Shown here piece by piece: positions 33,000-44,297 of a stretch of 64,000 nt of DNA. How positions within the stretch are numbered: position 1 is the stretch's first letter; every line of letters begins with the position of its first letter. The stretch comes from Sialis fuliginosa (lineage: Eukaryota; Arthropoda; Insecta; Megaloptera; Sialidae): NCBI GenBank assembly GCA_961205875.1, contig OY540819.1, forward strand, positions 7,380,501 through 7,444,500, read 5' to 3'. The position numbers and the translations under genes were made by a program. Below the pieces are notes generated by a model. It saw only the letters and a list, made by a program, of their open reading frames with translations. It was not told where the DNA came from and did not search any database.

Positions 33000-33564
33000 C
33001 AGTAAAAGCTCCTTATTTGCGCTTCCTTCATTCGCGTTTTCACTATTCGCGGATTAAAAAAATACGACCCAATTCCTATATTCGCGGCTAAAGATTTCTT
33101 TATTCGCGGATCTAATCAGTACATACATAATAATAAAAAGGATTCCAATAGGTATCCAACCCAATATCCTTTGTAAATGCCGTCAAATAAAAAAGTAAAA
33201 TAGACCTTATTAAAACTTTGCCTAAAGTATGTAATGCCTATAGTAAGTTGTCTTATTTTTAAGAGGCAAATTGCTAATGCCACTGCTGAATATCAGTCTG
33301 AATTGAAGGAGCTTTTAAAAACTACCAAGCAAGAAAAAATTACAAAATTCTTTAAACCATTGCCTAAACCTGAAGACAATAATTAGTCAATATGGTCAAA
33401 AACATCAATTAAATTAATTTTTTTATATTGTATTTGTTTATTTATTTTGTCACCTAGGAACGTATCCCCTATAATCTCATATAAATTACCATTCCGTATT
33501 CACGGTTTCTGTATTCGCGGCATATTTATGAAACATATACCCCGCGAATAAAGAGCTTTTACTG
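33000..33564 (+). mobile_element. Tigger/pogo-type transposon, internally deleted
   Basis: Ends CAGTAAAAGCTCCTTATTTG and (reverse complement) CAGTAAAAGCTCTTTATTCG, flanked by TA. Both ends carry repeated TTCGCGG words. It retains the last part of a transposase gene (33,204-33,386), whose stop lies about 180 bp before the right end, so the element reads left to right. Deletion removed the DNA-binding and DDE parts. Confidence 0.85.
33204..33386 (+). pseudogene. C-terminal remnant of pogo/Tigger transposase
   Basis: A 60-codon open tail ends at TAG 33,384-33,386. It is Lys/Glu-rich and finishes with QEKITKFF followed by KPLPKPEDNN. Q-x-x-I-x-x-F-F is the PCNA-interacting (PIP) box, and the pogo transposase C-terminus is known to bind PCNA. 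The position just inside the right end of a TIR element of Tigger type supports the assignment. The catalytic core is gone, so the fragment is not functional as a transposase. The frame is bounded upstream by a TAG at 33,201; an ATG at 33,234 is incidental. Confidence 0.6.
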
Positions 33565-33566
33565 TA

Positions 33567-33997
33567 TATTATACTTAATATTAATTAATATCGATTACCG
33601 CTATCTAAAAAATTATTTGTTTTTGACCAATAGAAAAAATATTAGTTTATAGTAAAAAAATAGATATAAGTATCTCCAGTAAAATCTATTTAGGTTAATT
33701 AAATACATGCAACAAACATAAAAAAATCAATTTTTTCATCGAGACCAGTCGGCTAATTTACCAAACAAACAGATATTTTTTTAAAAACCTGTTATTTAAA
33801 TTCTAGAGGTCTGCAAAACGTAAAGATTCATCAAACTGAAGAGGATTAATTTTCGATTAAGGTTACTTTTCTTATCACTTATGTTCTTATTTAACATAGA
33901 ATTTAGTAGTTAAAGAAAATATTGTTGAAAGCCAGTTTATAATGTTTCAGATATGGCAAAAAAACTGAGAAGATTGAAAATAATCGTAATAAAAATT
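33567..33997. other. No feature seen
   Basis: A+T-rich spacer between two transposons. Confidence 0.5.
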
Positions 33998-33999
33998 TA

Positions 34000-34448
34000 A
34001 GGTACTGGCACCAGCCTTGTATTAGAAATATTTGTTGATATTTGATTACTGCCATTACTGAATCATAATCTATAGAATAGACACTTAACTGTAAAACAGC
34101 TTAATTTGATGACAACTTAACTAATTTAAACTAATTATTAGTGTAATTTATTTATTAATTAATATATAATCATAACATCTGCTTTACATTGTTTCAAATT
34201 TTACGATTCTTAATTTTATAACTTTTGTGTTATATTAAGTGTCCATCATTGGTTTTACTTTATCCATTGCTGGAAATAGATAATCAAAATAAAAAGCTAT
34301 AATTAAAAAAAAACTATATTTGCGGACTTTGGCAATTAAATTGATTTTATTAGTAACATGAGTTCATGAGAATTAAAAAAAAGAATCCAATCAATCTCAA
34401 AAACAGTATAACTTGATCTTAAAGGGACCAAGACTGGTACCAGTACCT
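34000..34448 (+). mobile_element. MITE family A, uninterrupted copy
   Basis: TA|AGGTACTGGCACCAGCC at the left and CTGGTACCAGTACCT|TA at the right. Four copies occur in the window (also 43,555; 56,663-61,186; 62,936 inverted). They share GATTACTRCCATT, TTTACATTGTTTCAAAT, ACTTTATCCATT and GCGGACTTTGG blocks. Its ACTAATTATTAGTGTAA stretch is an uninterrupted reference for the Helitron target site. TA target; noncoding. Confidence 0.9.
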
Positions 34449-34450
34449 TA

Positions 34451-34954
34451 TGAACAATTGGTATTTATTTCATTCTAATGTCGGGTTCGTTTTATTTGTA
34501 TAATCAAAATGGAAATTTAACGAAAAGTGTTAACAACTATACAAATTTACATATATACCCTCTACATATATTCAAATTTTATATGTGTATATCTGAATAA
34601 ACACAGATACTCTGTAAATCTGCCAAATAGACGAGACAGAATTTGACAAGCCAAAAAACAAAATCAATCTTCGAACACTTTCTAGCGCAAATGAGTTCTG
34701 TAAAATGAAATGGTTGGTTAGTATGTCTCATTTTGACAAATTATGTTTCACTTGTTTTTTGAGATTTCAATACAAAACACTTTGATCTATAGAATTTTAA
34801 ATTTTTCAAACGTTGTTGAAAACAGTTTTAAGAGAGAATCAATCATAGCAATATGAATTGTCAACTGCCTAATTATACGAAACTTTGTTTATATTATTTC
34901 TTATAATGATTATTTTAATAGGAATATATTTTTTTATAATTATCTATATTACAG
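34451..34954. other. Possible intron sequence before the candidate exon
   Basis: No repeat or frame of note. The last 40 bases form a pyrimidine-rich tract leading to ATTACAG. Confidence 0.35.
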
Positions 34955-35004
34955 CTATTCCAGATGCATACTATAACTTAAAAATGTTCGCTAGTGGCTA
35001 CAAG
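34955..35004 (+). CDS. Candidate 50-bp micro-exon
   Basis: A T-rich tract ends ATCTATATTACAG| at 34,954, and the segment is followed by AAG|GTATGACTG at 35,005: both splice signals are good. Only one of the three frames is open. It starts one base into a codon and ends on a codon boundary, giving IPDAYYNLKMFASGYK, a peptide of normal composition in a very A+T-rich setting. I do not recognise the protein. The long flanks without coding sequence would fit a gene with very long introns. A chance arrangement cannot be excluded without transcripts. Confidence 0.38.
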
Positions 35005-35696
35005 GTATGACTGTAAAATTTAATTTTTGAGAAATCAGAAATAGTATAAAAAAATATATCTTTTAATTATTATTCTTAATAATAATAAATACTACAGCTT
35101 TTAAACAAAATAAAAAATAAAATACATGGATTATTATTATAAATTCATATAACATTGTTCTATATGGTATTTCTTTAAGAAAATACATTACATTATAAAA
35201 ATTGTGTTTTCTACATATTCTACAATAAAATATTCAATTCCGATACACCTCTAGTTACAAGTTACATAAAATATTAATATTTTCGTGATCGTTAACTTAA
35301 AATAATTTGTTTTTGAGTTTAACCTCGATTTTGTACTTTTCAAGACGAAATCTGATTATGTCAATTCAGGAAACGAATATGTAGTTTCCAACAACATATA
35401 ATTCTATTTACAAATCAGTTTGGCTCCTATGGTGTTAATTGATCAGTCATTAAAACCGCAATTGCCCATATAAACACTTTACGAAATCATCATTAAACAC
35501 ATCCATAACTGAATGCACTTTATCTAATTTTATGGGTTAAACGTATAAGTTTGATGTAGAGCAGTGAGTTTTAACTGATTTTACTGCATCTTTAGTACCT
35601 ACTCAAAGTAGGTTCTAGTGAGATAAGATTTGGGTAGTGGTGCAACGATATGTGAGGTCATAAACATTTCGTTTGAGGTTTATATTACGTAAGTGA
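35005..35696. other. No feature seen
   Basis: A+T-rich; nothing supported. Confidence 0.5.
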
Positions 35697-35997
35697 GCTA
35701 TATTATAGGAAATTGAATAATCTACAAAAAAGATTCTATTCTTGAGATATTTTGAAAACATTTTTTTATGATGTCACCCCTCCCACTACACACGATTTTG
35801 ATGAATTTGAAATGGGACCGTCATCAAGCTAGACCCAACCAACCAACCAAATTTTATTAATATTGGTTCGATGGACAGACAGACACAGAACGAAAAGTGT
35901 ATTGATCTGAAACAGTAAGATTCATTTAAAATTTTGAAATCGGATTTTTAAAACGACCACAAAGCTTCTCGTATCTTCGATATTGCGAGGAAGCAAA
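35697..35997 (+). mobile_element. Retroposon-like family R, copy 3 (truncated)
   Basis: Plus-strand copy, opposite in orientation to copies 1 and 2. It has TATTATAGGAAATT, TGTCACCCCTCCC, GATTTTGA.GA.TTTGAAATGGGACCG and the shared end TATTGCGAGGAAGCAAAAA. The region of the conserved-looking frame is frameshifted and stopped here, so that frame is not under coding constraint. The 5' edge is approximate. Confidence 0.65.
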
Positions 35998-36326
35998 AAT
36001 TAAATAATAGCGTTAAAAAATTCAAAATATATTTCAATTAATCAAATGAACCTTACAATAATGTTGCTCTTGTTAAGTCTAGATAACAAATACACCTTTA
36101 CTGAAATTACACTATAAATTATTAAATTATGTAGTTTAAAATTAATTGCTATTTATTTTTGCTCGATAAAAAGATAAAATGTAATTTTCTTGTAAGTAGT
36201 TAGCAATGAGAGCTGCTTGGTTTCTATGTAAACATTAATTATACAAGTTAATAAGAATTTCTCGTATTAGATTTAACAAAGTTCAAAAGCCAGAGAAATC
36301 TGAAATACATAAAAATTTAAAAAATA
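35998..36326. other. No feature seen
   Basis: A+T-rich spacer. Confidence 0.5.
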
Positions 36327-36806
36327 CAGTGTGTCCTCAAATTTTTTATTATATTATTTTGGCCTTGGTAATTACAAAAGAACTAATATGTCTTCAGGAT
36401 AAATGCCTTTTCTGTTTAGTGTACTGAAAAAATTGAATTGATTTTTGTAGTAAAGATATAATAAAAATGTTAAAGGTAATATAAATTAATTTAATGAATT
36501 ATTTTTGAACAAATACAGTTTTTGTAATCAAATAAAATTTAATATTAGATACAAAAATATTTTTTTTGTACCTTCAATAAAGTAATCAATTTCTACAAAG
36601 TCCGATATCAATTTTGTATATTTATAATTTTTCATTTTAAATAACTTTACTCGATATAATTTTGTTCCTTTTCCTGAAAAAATATCAATTGAAATAAACT
36701 TTTATAATTTATTTTTCGATATTAATGAAATTAATTCAAAACTGGACGAACTAAACATGTTTTTATTTTTACTCCTATTTATGTACATAGATCCGGAGGC
36801 ATACTG
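36327..36806. mobile_element. Probable TA-target MITE
   Basis: TA|CAGTGTGTCCTCAAAT at the left; TCCGGAGGCATACTG|TA at the right. The terminal match (CAGTRTGYCYCC-like) covers only about 12-15 bp, so the pairing is less certain than for other elements here. Confidence 0.5.
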
Positions 36807-36932
36807 TATATTTGCAAAGTTATACATACCTTCATAGCCATCAAGAAACTAAAGCAATATCTTTTCTAAATTTGATTTCTGAGTACCTACTTGATAGTGA
36901 AGTAGGTACTTTTCAGAAAATATTATTTTTAC

Positions 36933-37110
36933 TTCCTCGCCATATCGAAGATACGAGAAGCTTTGTGACCGTTCTAAGATGAGAAAAAAAAATGTTCTCC
37001 AATTAAAAAAAAATTAACTTGATCTTTCAGTTTCAGGTCAAGATAAACACTTTTCTTTTCATGTCTGTCTGTCTGTGTGTCTATCTGTCCCTTGAATCTT
37101 TGTCACACGT
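36933..37110 (-). mobile_element. Retroposon-like family R, copy 4 (truncated)
   Basis: Minus-strand copy: CTTCCTCGCCATATCGAAG, ATACGAGAAGCTTTGTGA, then TCAGGTCAAGATAAACAC and ATGTCTGTCTGTCTGTG, stopping soon after CTTTGTCACACG. About 180 bp remain. Confidence 0.65.
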
Positions 37111-37823
37111 AGATGTCTATGTTTATAAAACAATTTTTTTGGTAACTGAATAGTTTACATATATATTATTATTATATACATACATAGATGTACATATGCA
37201 TTTATGTATATTACAAGTCATGTATATTTATAATAAATCATTTTGCATTGTATGTATGCTAAAATTCACTAAATATGTATGTATGTACATTGTAAAGTAC
37301 ATACAGTAAGACGTTCACATAAGTGAAGATATTTTATCAAATATATAGACATTTGTATGCGAACAATGTGTATATGGTATTCTTCATAAGAAAACAAATA
37401 TAAAATAAATCCAAAAAAGATCTTAATGTACCAGTCGACAAGATGTATGTATCTATTTTATGTATTGTTGAAACACATATCTACGATCTATTAAGAAAGT
37501 GTTCCAAATGCCAACTATACGTCAATAACTATGTGTATAGTAGATATAAATCACAATGTTTCAATCTTATTGTTTTAGAAAAAAACTGATGATGGAATTT
37601 TCAATTTATATTACCATTTGTTTATGTATAAAATTTTTATTATAGATAACAAGACTTAATAACAATAATTTTATAATTTTTAATGTTTCGTACTGAAATC
37701 AGAAAAGAGGAAATTAAAAAAAATTATTAAAAATGTTTTTTCAAAACAAGCTTTTATTAAAAATACACTAAAATTAAAAAAATATTTTCCAGCTATCACA
37801 AAATTTCAGGTTTGTATGACTAA
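37111..37823. other. No gene; ATGTATGTA-rich DNA
   Basis: 37,160-37,300 is rich in TACATA/TGTATG words without a fixed period. Nothing else seen. Confidence 0.45.
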
Positions 37824-38005
37824 TGTCCGGTATTATAAAGGAGCTAGCAAAATTTGCTATTTAGCAAGCACTTTCAATTGGGGTATTAATTCTGTACTAG
37901 AATCTATGGATTAGCAATGGAATTTAGAGCAGTGACACTTCAACTAATTGTAACACAGTTGGCATCTTTCACCGTACAAAATAATTTTCATAATATCACC
38001 ACTGT
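37824..38005. mobile_element. GGTATTATAAAG-family MITE, partial
   Basis: Left end TGTCCGGTATTATAAAGG and AGCAAGCACTTTCAA as in 40,242-40,573. The rest matches that copy's internal ATGGAATTTAGAGCAGTGACA...CACCACTGTTT in inverted order, and the right end is missing. This is a rearranged, truncated copy. Confidence 0.55.
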
Positions 38006-38559
38006 TTAGTTTTAAACTTTCTAACTATCGTTAACAGTATAGCGTCATTTTATAACCAACATTACTTCTTGAAAACTATTACTATTTATAAACTGAAAAG
38101 CATATTTCACTTCCTGAGCATCGTTTATATAAAATAATGAATACACGCTCATGTAACATATTATATTTGGATCTAGAACAGTGTAGACACCATTTATAAA
38201 AATTTAAAAACATTGCAACCACTCGAAACAATTGTAAAAGTCGTTTGGAAAACTGCCATAGAAAATCAATTCGCTGAAAATGCTTGTGCACTTTAGTGAA
38301 TATTTTCACTGCAGCGGTGTTTGTATTCATGGATATAACTGCTTTTAGAGAGTACATTAAAAGTGTTCTTCTTGTTATACGTTTGAATAAAATTAATTAA
38401 TTAATGAAAATTATTCGTTAACTGTTATTACAGTTATCGAGACAAAACATTCTACGTGCTTATGTCAAATGAAAATCTTAATTAAAAATGTCTGTATATA
38501 AAGACGAAACAAACATTTTTAACAATAGAATTGGAAGCTACTCTTTTGATTTTGCAGAC
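38006..38559. other. No gene supported
   Basis: A 91-codon minus-strand frame (38,082-38,357) has no recognisable motif or splice context; composition is only slightly different from its surroundings. Confidence 0.4.
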
Positions 38560-38852
38560 TCAAAGCTAAAATTCTTGTATTAACATTGAAATCAAAAAGT
38601 ATTGAACCGATTTAGATGGAACTTTTGATCACAGTACTATAGGATATGTAACATTACGTCACCATACCAGAAAGGAAATAAAAATGAAAAAATAAATAAC
38701 TAAATGCGATAATGCGGTATGCTGGTAAAAGTATCAGAAATATATCAAAACTATGTATAGAAAAACTAACAATAAGTAATGAGGCATATACAAGTAATCT
38801 CAAGTACTTAAATCAATTTGGTCCACACGGGCAACGCAGGGCAAATAGCTAG
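38560..38852 (+). mobile_element. Decayed Helitron 3' part
   Basis: Ends CACACGGGCAACGCAGGGC and AATAGCTAG|T, matching the layout of a Helitron 3' end with a decayed hairpin. About 200 bp upstream is ATTGAACCGATTTAGATGGAA, a module common to insect Helitrons and retroposons. No 5' TC end found. Confidence 0.45.
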
Positions 38853-38927
38853 TTAGTCATAACGACATATTATGAAATATTCCTAAAATTATATTAAAAG
38901 TAAATAAATATATTAATACATATTAAT

Positions 38928-39573
38928 CATAGACATAGAGAATGGACAGTGCATTCTGTATTAACTCAATAGTGTAACATCTGTTCTAAGAATCTGATTG
39001 GTAGCTTACTATAGTTCAGGGTAGTATTTCTGTCTGATATATTTTTGTTTATCTATCTTGTGATTTTTGTGCAATAAGTTTTTTATTAGAAAAGTAAATA
39101 ATATAAACAATAAACATACTATAATGGTTCATATTTCATCGAGGAAATTAAAAAAAAATCAATTGATCTGATAGAAATTTGCAAAATTATGAACGGATAT
39201 TCCAGGAAAATAACATTTTTGCTACCAAAAATATTAAATATATATTAATAAAAAATAGGGTTAAATCAATTCCCATGTGGTTGCTACAAAATGATGAGGT
39301 GGATTACACTTACAAACAGCACATACAAGATTTACCTAACAAAATTTTGAATATTTTTTTTGATATTAGGTTACATTACGAAGTTACGAAAAAGGAAGAA
39401 CAATATATTTTATATTATTATATATATCTATGAATATTGTTCGGGGCCAAGAATGAAATAGTTACACTCCTGTTTGAAAAAAGGACAAGTATATTCCAAA
39501 CCTGTTTCTATCTCTTTCTTTTGACACGACTCTGCTCTCGAGTCAGATGCCTGGTCCATTCTCTATGTCTATG
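38928..39573. mobile_element. TIR element with CATAGACATAGAG ends
   Basis: CATAGACATAGAGAATGGAC at the left and its inverse (GTCCATTCTCTATGTCTATG) at the right, perfect over 20 bp. The flanks ATATTAAT / TTATTAAT match at 7 of 8 bp, so an 8-bp duplication is likely. The terminal bases do not fit the usual hAT YARNG rule. An 84-codon frame inside (39,179-39,433) is not recognised. Confidence 0.75.
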
Positions 39574-40241
39574 TTATTAATGAAAATGATTATTTAATGC
39601 TTAAAAAGATCTTTGTTTCCCCATTATTTTTTTTACAAATGTGACAACTTTTCTAGTACAGTGGGAGTAGTAATTAATATAATAAATTGTTACTAATTTT
39701 TTCTTGAATATTTTGTCTTTTTTTTGTTCCTATATATATTCCTCTACATCTCAACCATTTTAAACTTTCGTTTCAAACGATACCTATATATAAAAATTTA
39801 ACTATAATACATAAAACCTGACATGAAGACATATAAAACTCACCATACATACATACCATAAATTGAGTTGTTTCTTTACAAAGTGCTGTATTTCATAAAG
39901 TTAAATCAATACAGAAAGATATATAACAATACATATACAGTGACGGTATATTGAAAATGAGCACTAGTATCTTAATCTGAATTCAACTCTCGCATGACAA
40001 GAATTGGTCCGGAAGAATGGCGGCATGTGTGTCTGTAAGCTCCGGACTCAAAACTCGAGTTAGTTGAGACCACTTTATGACTTGTCCTCGCTTTTCCGCT
40101 GTTCGTAGTTTCTTAATCTATGTCTGTTAATGTGTACATGTTTTGCAAATTAAAATCTAATAAACTTTACGATAATAACTCTCGATATCTCGAACAACAT
40201 TTTCCGAAAATAAAAATGTATGCTAAAATGCTATAGAAATA
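39574..40241. other. Intergenic DNA with GC-richer patch
   Basis: 39,960-40,110 has GGTCCGGAAGAATGGCGG, CTCCGGACTC and CTCGAGTTAG and is distinctly less A+T-rich. It ends in ATCTATGTCTGTTAATG, reminiscent of the 38,928 element ends, so it may be a decayed relative. No frame convincing. Confidence 0.35.
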
Positions 40242-40573
40242 TGTCCGGTATCATAAAGGACCTAACAAATTTGTTAGCTAGCAAGCACTTTCAACTGAGA
40301 TATCAAACTTATATGACAGTTCTTTTGGAGTTTGTTGATGACTTTGGCAAGTTTCGCGCACGCGTTGTAGGTAAATACAAACGGTATTAAAACAGTGGTG
40401 ATATTATGAAAATTATTTTGTACGGTCAAAGATGCCAACTGTGTTACAATTAGTTGAAATGTCACTGCTCTAAATTCCATAACTAATCCATAGATACTAA
40501 TATAGAATTAATACCCCATTTGAATGTAATTGCTAGCTAGCAAATTTTGTTAGGTCCTTTATAATACCGAACA
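40242..40573. mobile_element. GGTATTATAAAG-family MITE, complete copy
   Basis: Ends TGTCCGGTATCATAAAGGAC and (reverse complement) TGTTCGGTATTATAAAGGAC, inverted over about 50 bp including AGCAAGCACTTTCAA-like sequence. The flanking bases are ATA on both sides, a possible 3-bp duplication. 332 bp, noncoding; the 68-codon frame within is an artefact. Confidence 0.8.
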
Positions 40574-40597
40574 ATAGTGTTTTATATTTGACGTTAG

Positions 40598-40643
40598 ACC
40601 CTGAACTACAGTTATTCTATGGACACTTCAGGACTACCTACAC
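40598..40643 (+). CDS. Weak candidate 46-bp micro-exon
   Basis: GTTTTATATTTGACGTTAG| precedes and CAC|GTAAGTTAA follows. One frame reads TLNYSYSMDTSGLPT starting on a codon boundary, compatible in phase with the end of the 34,955-35,004 candidate. A second frame is also open, and the acceptor tract is only moderately pyrimidine-rich, so this is much weaker than the first. Confidence 0.2.
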
Positions 40644-42976
40644 GTAAGTTAATTGTTCGAAAGAAAGTTATTCACAGAAAACGACAGGTTCGTTAGTGTT
40701 AATTTTATTTGTTTATGTGTACCTATGTCTTATCTGACATGTATTGTTTACCTCTTCACATCAAAGTATAATATTACTTTTGATAAAGTATCACTTTTCA
40801 TTTTTTACATTAGACACAACTTTATATCTCCACGATAAGATGAACTTTTCGTAACTCAAACAGACCCCCGCCTTTTTAGTACGAGTTATCGAAAGTTGAT
40901 TGTAATTTACATGCAATTTTGTTTAATCATATAAGTGAATATTACTTTACAAAAAAGTTTATGTACACTTTTTTCAAATTTAATTAATTTATTTTTTAAT
41001 TATTTTTAACTGTTTCTTTATTAAATATTCTATTGTAAGCTACATTTGAAAATAAAATTATTTCAGTTAAACTCTTTTATTCAACCTCTATTCTTTCACG
41101 ACCTTTTTTAAACACCTGTATTTGATGGAACAATTCATGTTTCGTTTTCTTAATATAATGTTTCCGCATTTTAAAGACCTTTCAGTTAACCCTCATTTGT
41201 CAATTTGGAGCTAATTTTTAGTAGCTGTGCAATGGCTCATCTGTTTAAAGAATTCTAAACTGTAGATAAAAAAAAGTACTAAGGTGTCGAGAATATTTGT
41301 AATATTTTATATAAAGTCACCTCAAAAAATTTAAATCCAAGCATTATCATATACATTGTCTCAATTTAATTAAATTTGTTTCATATAATATACACGCACT
41401 ATTTATTTTATTTAGCAAAGTAATGAAAATGCTTAAATTATTTAACTTGGTCAGTTTAAAGTCATAAATGTTTAAAACTACTACTACCGTGTATCATTGT
41501 CAACGATATATGTTATGTACATCACAGTGTCATGTAATATGTAATTTTCTAAAGGAATGTACCATACGTAATTTCTGTTTTAGTATCTCAGATCTTGTAC
41601 TGTTTTTATTTTTGTAGCCTTCATGGTGTTCTTTACAGTAAACAACATGTAAAAGTCTAATAGTATTAACTCTGACATTTGAGATAGATGCTCTGAATTT
41701 ATTCAAACTACCTACATATTCTCCGAAAAACTAATTTAAATGTATGAAAAATGTTAAGCATATTTTATTTCATTTTTTTATATACATCAATGAATATTTC
41801 GAATCTCTGAGGAAAAAAATATAAGATATAAGTAACTATATATTGTCTGCGTCTAATACAAAAGTTTTGTTTATAAAAAAAATTGTATGTTATCCAAGTT
41901 AAACATGAAATTCAAGCAAGAGTTTGGCGAAATATAAATCTCGCAGAAACTTAGGAAGTTTAATGTAGCATTACTTGATAATCCTTGGTAAAAATTATTT
42001 GTCAAATTTTGGATGTTTATTTTAAAAGTTTCTTAGTTTGATCTTGATAGAATTTACTTCCAAAAATAATAAATTCAATGATCATATTTGTTTATTTCTG
42101 AAATTCGTTTTCTAAAGTAAAATTTTCAATCTTCGTTTTTAAATAAATATGTATGAAATTGTATAATTTAATCTATGGAGAGGAAGTGGACATTTATTAT
42201 TTTGTATATAAACAAAGAAATAAAAGTTTGCAATATGCAGTCGTTTTCCAAATGAAAAATATATGTTTTTATTGATTTCAGAACGACAGTTAAAATAAAA
42301 TATTTGATGAAATACTTTATAATTTAAAATTTCACTATTTATTAAATAACAATTCAAAACTAATATTTTTTTTAGATTTATTAACTAATTATTATCGAAA
42401 GTATCTAATAGTTTGAATAAATAACCAAGCGATTAAACAATCTCTCATTTGGAACAAAATTATTTTGATAAAATTTGTATTATTATTTTTGGGCCAAACA
42501 ATCCCAGTAACAAATGTAACATATGTAAATTATCTAGAAAATTGTACATTGTACAATACATTGTTGTAGCATATACACTCTAAAGTTAATTATACACATA
42601 TATTCCGTATTCAGAATGGTTTCAATATCAACTAGAATTTATTTAAACAGGATATATTAATTCTACATCAAAATGAAACTCGAATAAAGGCAACGGAACA
42701 GTCAGTGTTGGCTAGATTCCAATATTTGACGTTTATAACGGGAATCGAAGCACGAACTATCGTTTAAAATTGGTTCTGATACCATACTGGACCAGACGAG
42801 TTGATTTTTAAATCGATTCCAAGAGAGCCTTTTAAAATTCAATTGGAAACCGTGTTTGCACGTGTTGATAATATTTGATAGTCATATAGTTTATTTTTGA
42901 GATTTAAACAATAAATAACAAGAAAATATAGAAAGAAAATTGTCAATTTGAATGTTCATATAAAAAAATGTATGTA
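40644..42976. other. No gene; one GC-richer patch
   Basis: Mostly A+T-rich. 42,690-42,860 (GGCAACGGAACAGTCAGTG, AACGGGAATCGAAGCACG, CTGGACCAGACGAG) is compositionally distinct, without element ends or a convincing frame. Confidence 0.45.
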
Positions 42977-43363
42977 CAGTCGCCTGCATTAATGGTCTTG
43001 CAGTTTGTATTCATTTTCGTTTATCACAAACTTAGTAGGCTCCTCCCATTTGATTATTATAATATTTAAATCATTTCTCCATGTATCAAACAAAGACAGA
43101 TATTTTGAAATTCATTTGCTAGATAAAGAACTACTTTTCGTTTATAGTACTCATATATATTTGTGCAATTAAATTATTATGTAATCTATTGAAAATTGTA
43201 TACGTAAATTTAGTGGCAATAAATATTTGATATTCCGAATTTTAGTATTTAAATATATTAAACTTGATAAAAAAAGATAACCGATGATGTTTGTCTTTAA
43301 ATTTGGAATCTGTTGTAAGCGATTCTAGCCTTTAGGGTGCCAGACGAGTTCTGCAGGCGACTG
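42977..43363. mobile_element. TA-target MITE, CAGTCGCCTGCA ends
   Basis: TA|CAGTCGCCTGCATTAATG at the left; TCTGCAGGCGACTG|TA at the right. The inverted repeat is perfect for 13 bp and then patchy. 387 bp, noncoding. Confidence 0.85.
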
Positions 43364-43554
43364 TACAATACTCTACTGAAGTAGAGTCTTGTATTGACTC
43401 CATTAAATATGTAGTTTAATTTATTTTATTGGTTCTTTTGTAAATATAAAAAAAAACTATTGAAAACAGCTACTTTTGATATAGAATTAAAATATTAGGA
43501 TATATTTTTCTTTTTAGACATATTTTATAAAAAAAAAAATTATATACTATGTTA

Positions 43555-44295
43555 AGAATTGACACCAACCTTGAATCATACCCCAGTATTGGATTCTTGT
43601 TTAATGAATGTACTAATTTAGAAATATTTGTAGATTATTTGATTACTATCATTATTGAATCATAATCCATAGACACTTAACTGTAAAATAGCGTACTTTG
43701 ATGATAATCGGCTAATGGGTGTTAAAATGGTGGACTTAAAGTAATTATTAGTGTAATGTATTTATTAACTACTATATTATCATAGCATTTGCTTTAAATT
43801 ATTTCAAAATTTACGAACTTTTGTGTCGTAGTACTTATCATTTTGTAATCATCATCATACTGGTTTTACTTTATCCATTACTGGAGGAAAAAAAAGTTTA
43901 AATTTAAAAAACAGACTATATTTGCGGACTTTGGTAATTAAATTGATTTAATAAAGAGGTAGTTATTTTATTATTAACAACAAAAATAACATAATGAACT
44001 ACATGAGAAATGCTGAAAATCTCTATCTAATAATGTATGATTGTTTTCTAAAAGTAGATTGTTTTTGTTTTTGTTTTTTTTTTTATTTACTGAGGAAGTC
44101 TAAAATGACGAAACGTTTAAATAAATAATGTTATAACACGTATAACTGTTTTAATGACCTAAAACCTCGAAGAAAACAAAACAAAATAAAATTTATTATT
44201 AACTTGAATTCATGAGAATTACAAAAAAGAAGCGCATCAATCCGCAAAAACAGTATACCTTGTTCTTAAAGGATCCAAGACTGGTGCCAGTACCT
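43555..44295 (+). mobile_element. MITE family A, copy split by a SINE-like insert
   Basis: The left end is diverged (TA|AGAATTGACACCAACC); the right end is good (CTGGTGCCAGTACCT|TA). The interior is collinear with 34,000-34,448. At 43,979-44,191 it is interrupted by a retroposon. Confidence 0.85.
43979..44191 (+). mobile_element. SINE-like retroposon with 12-bp duplication
   Basis: Flanked by perfect TTTATTATTAAC at 43,967-43,978 and 44,192-44,203. It ends in an A-rich tail (ACAAAACAAAATAAAA). A near-identical 210-bp copy sits at 56,791-57,000 in another family A MITE at a different position. No tRNA-type A/B boxes were recognised, so it may be a 5'-truncated LINE or Penelope-like end rather than a true SINE. 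It contains CTGAGGA-N13-GAAAC. Confidence 0.8.
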
Positions 44296-44297
44296 TA

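Noticed and set aside
43979-44191. tRNA-derived SINE
   Set aside because: No A-box or B-box (GGTTCGANTCC-type) could be found in the 5' part of either copy.
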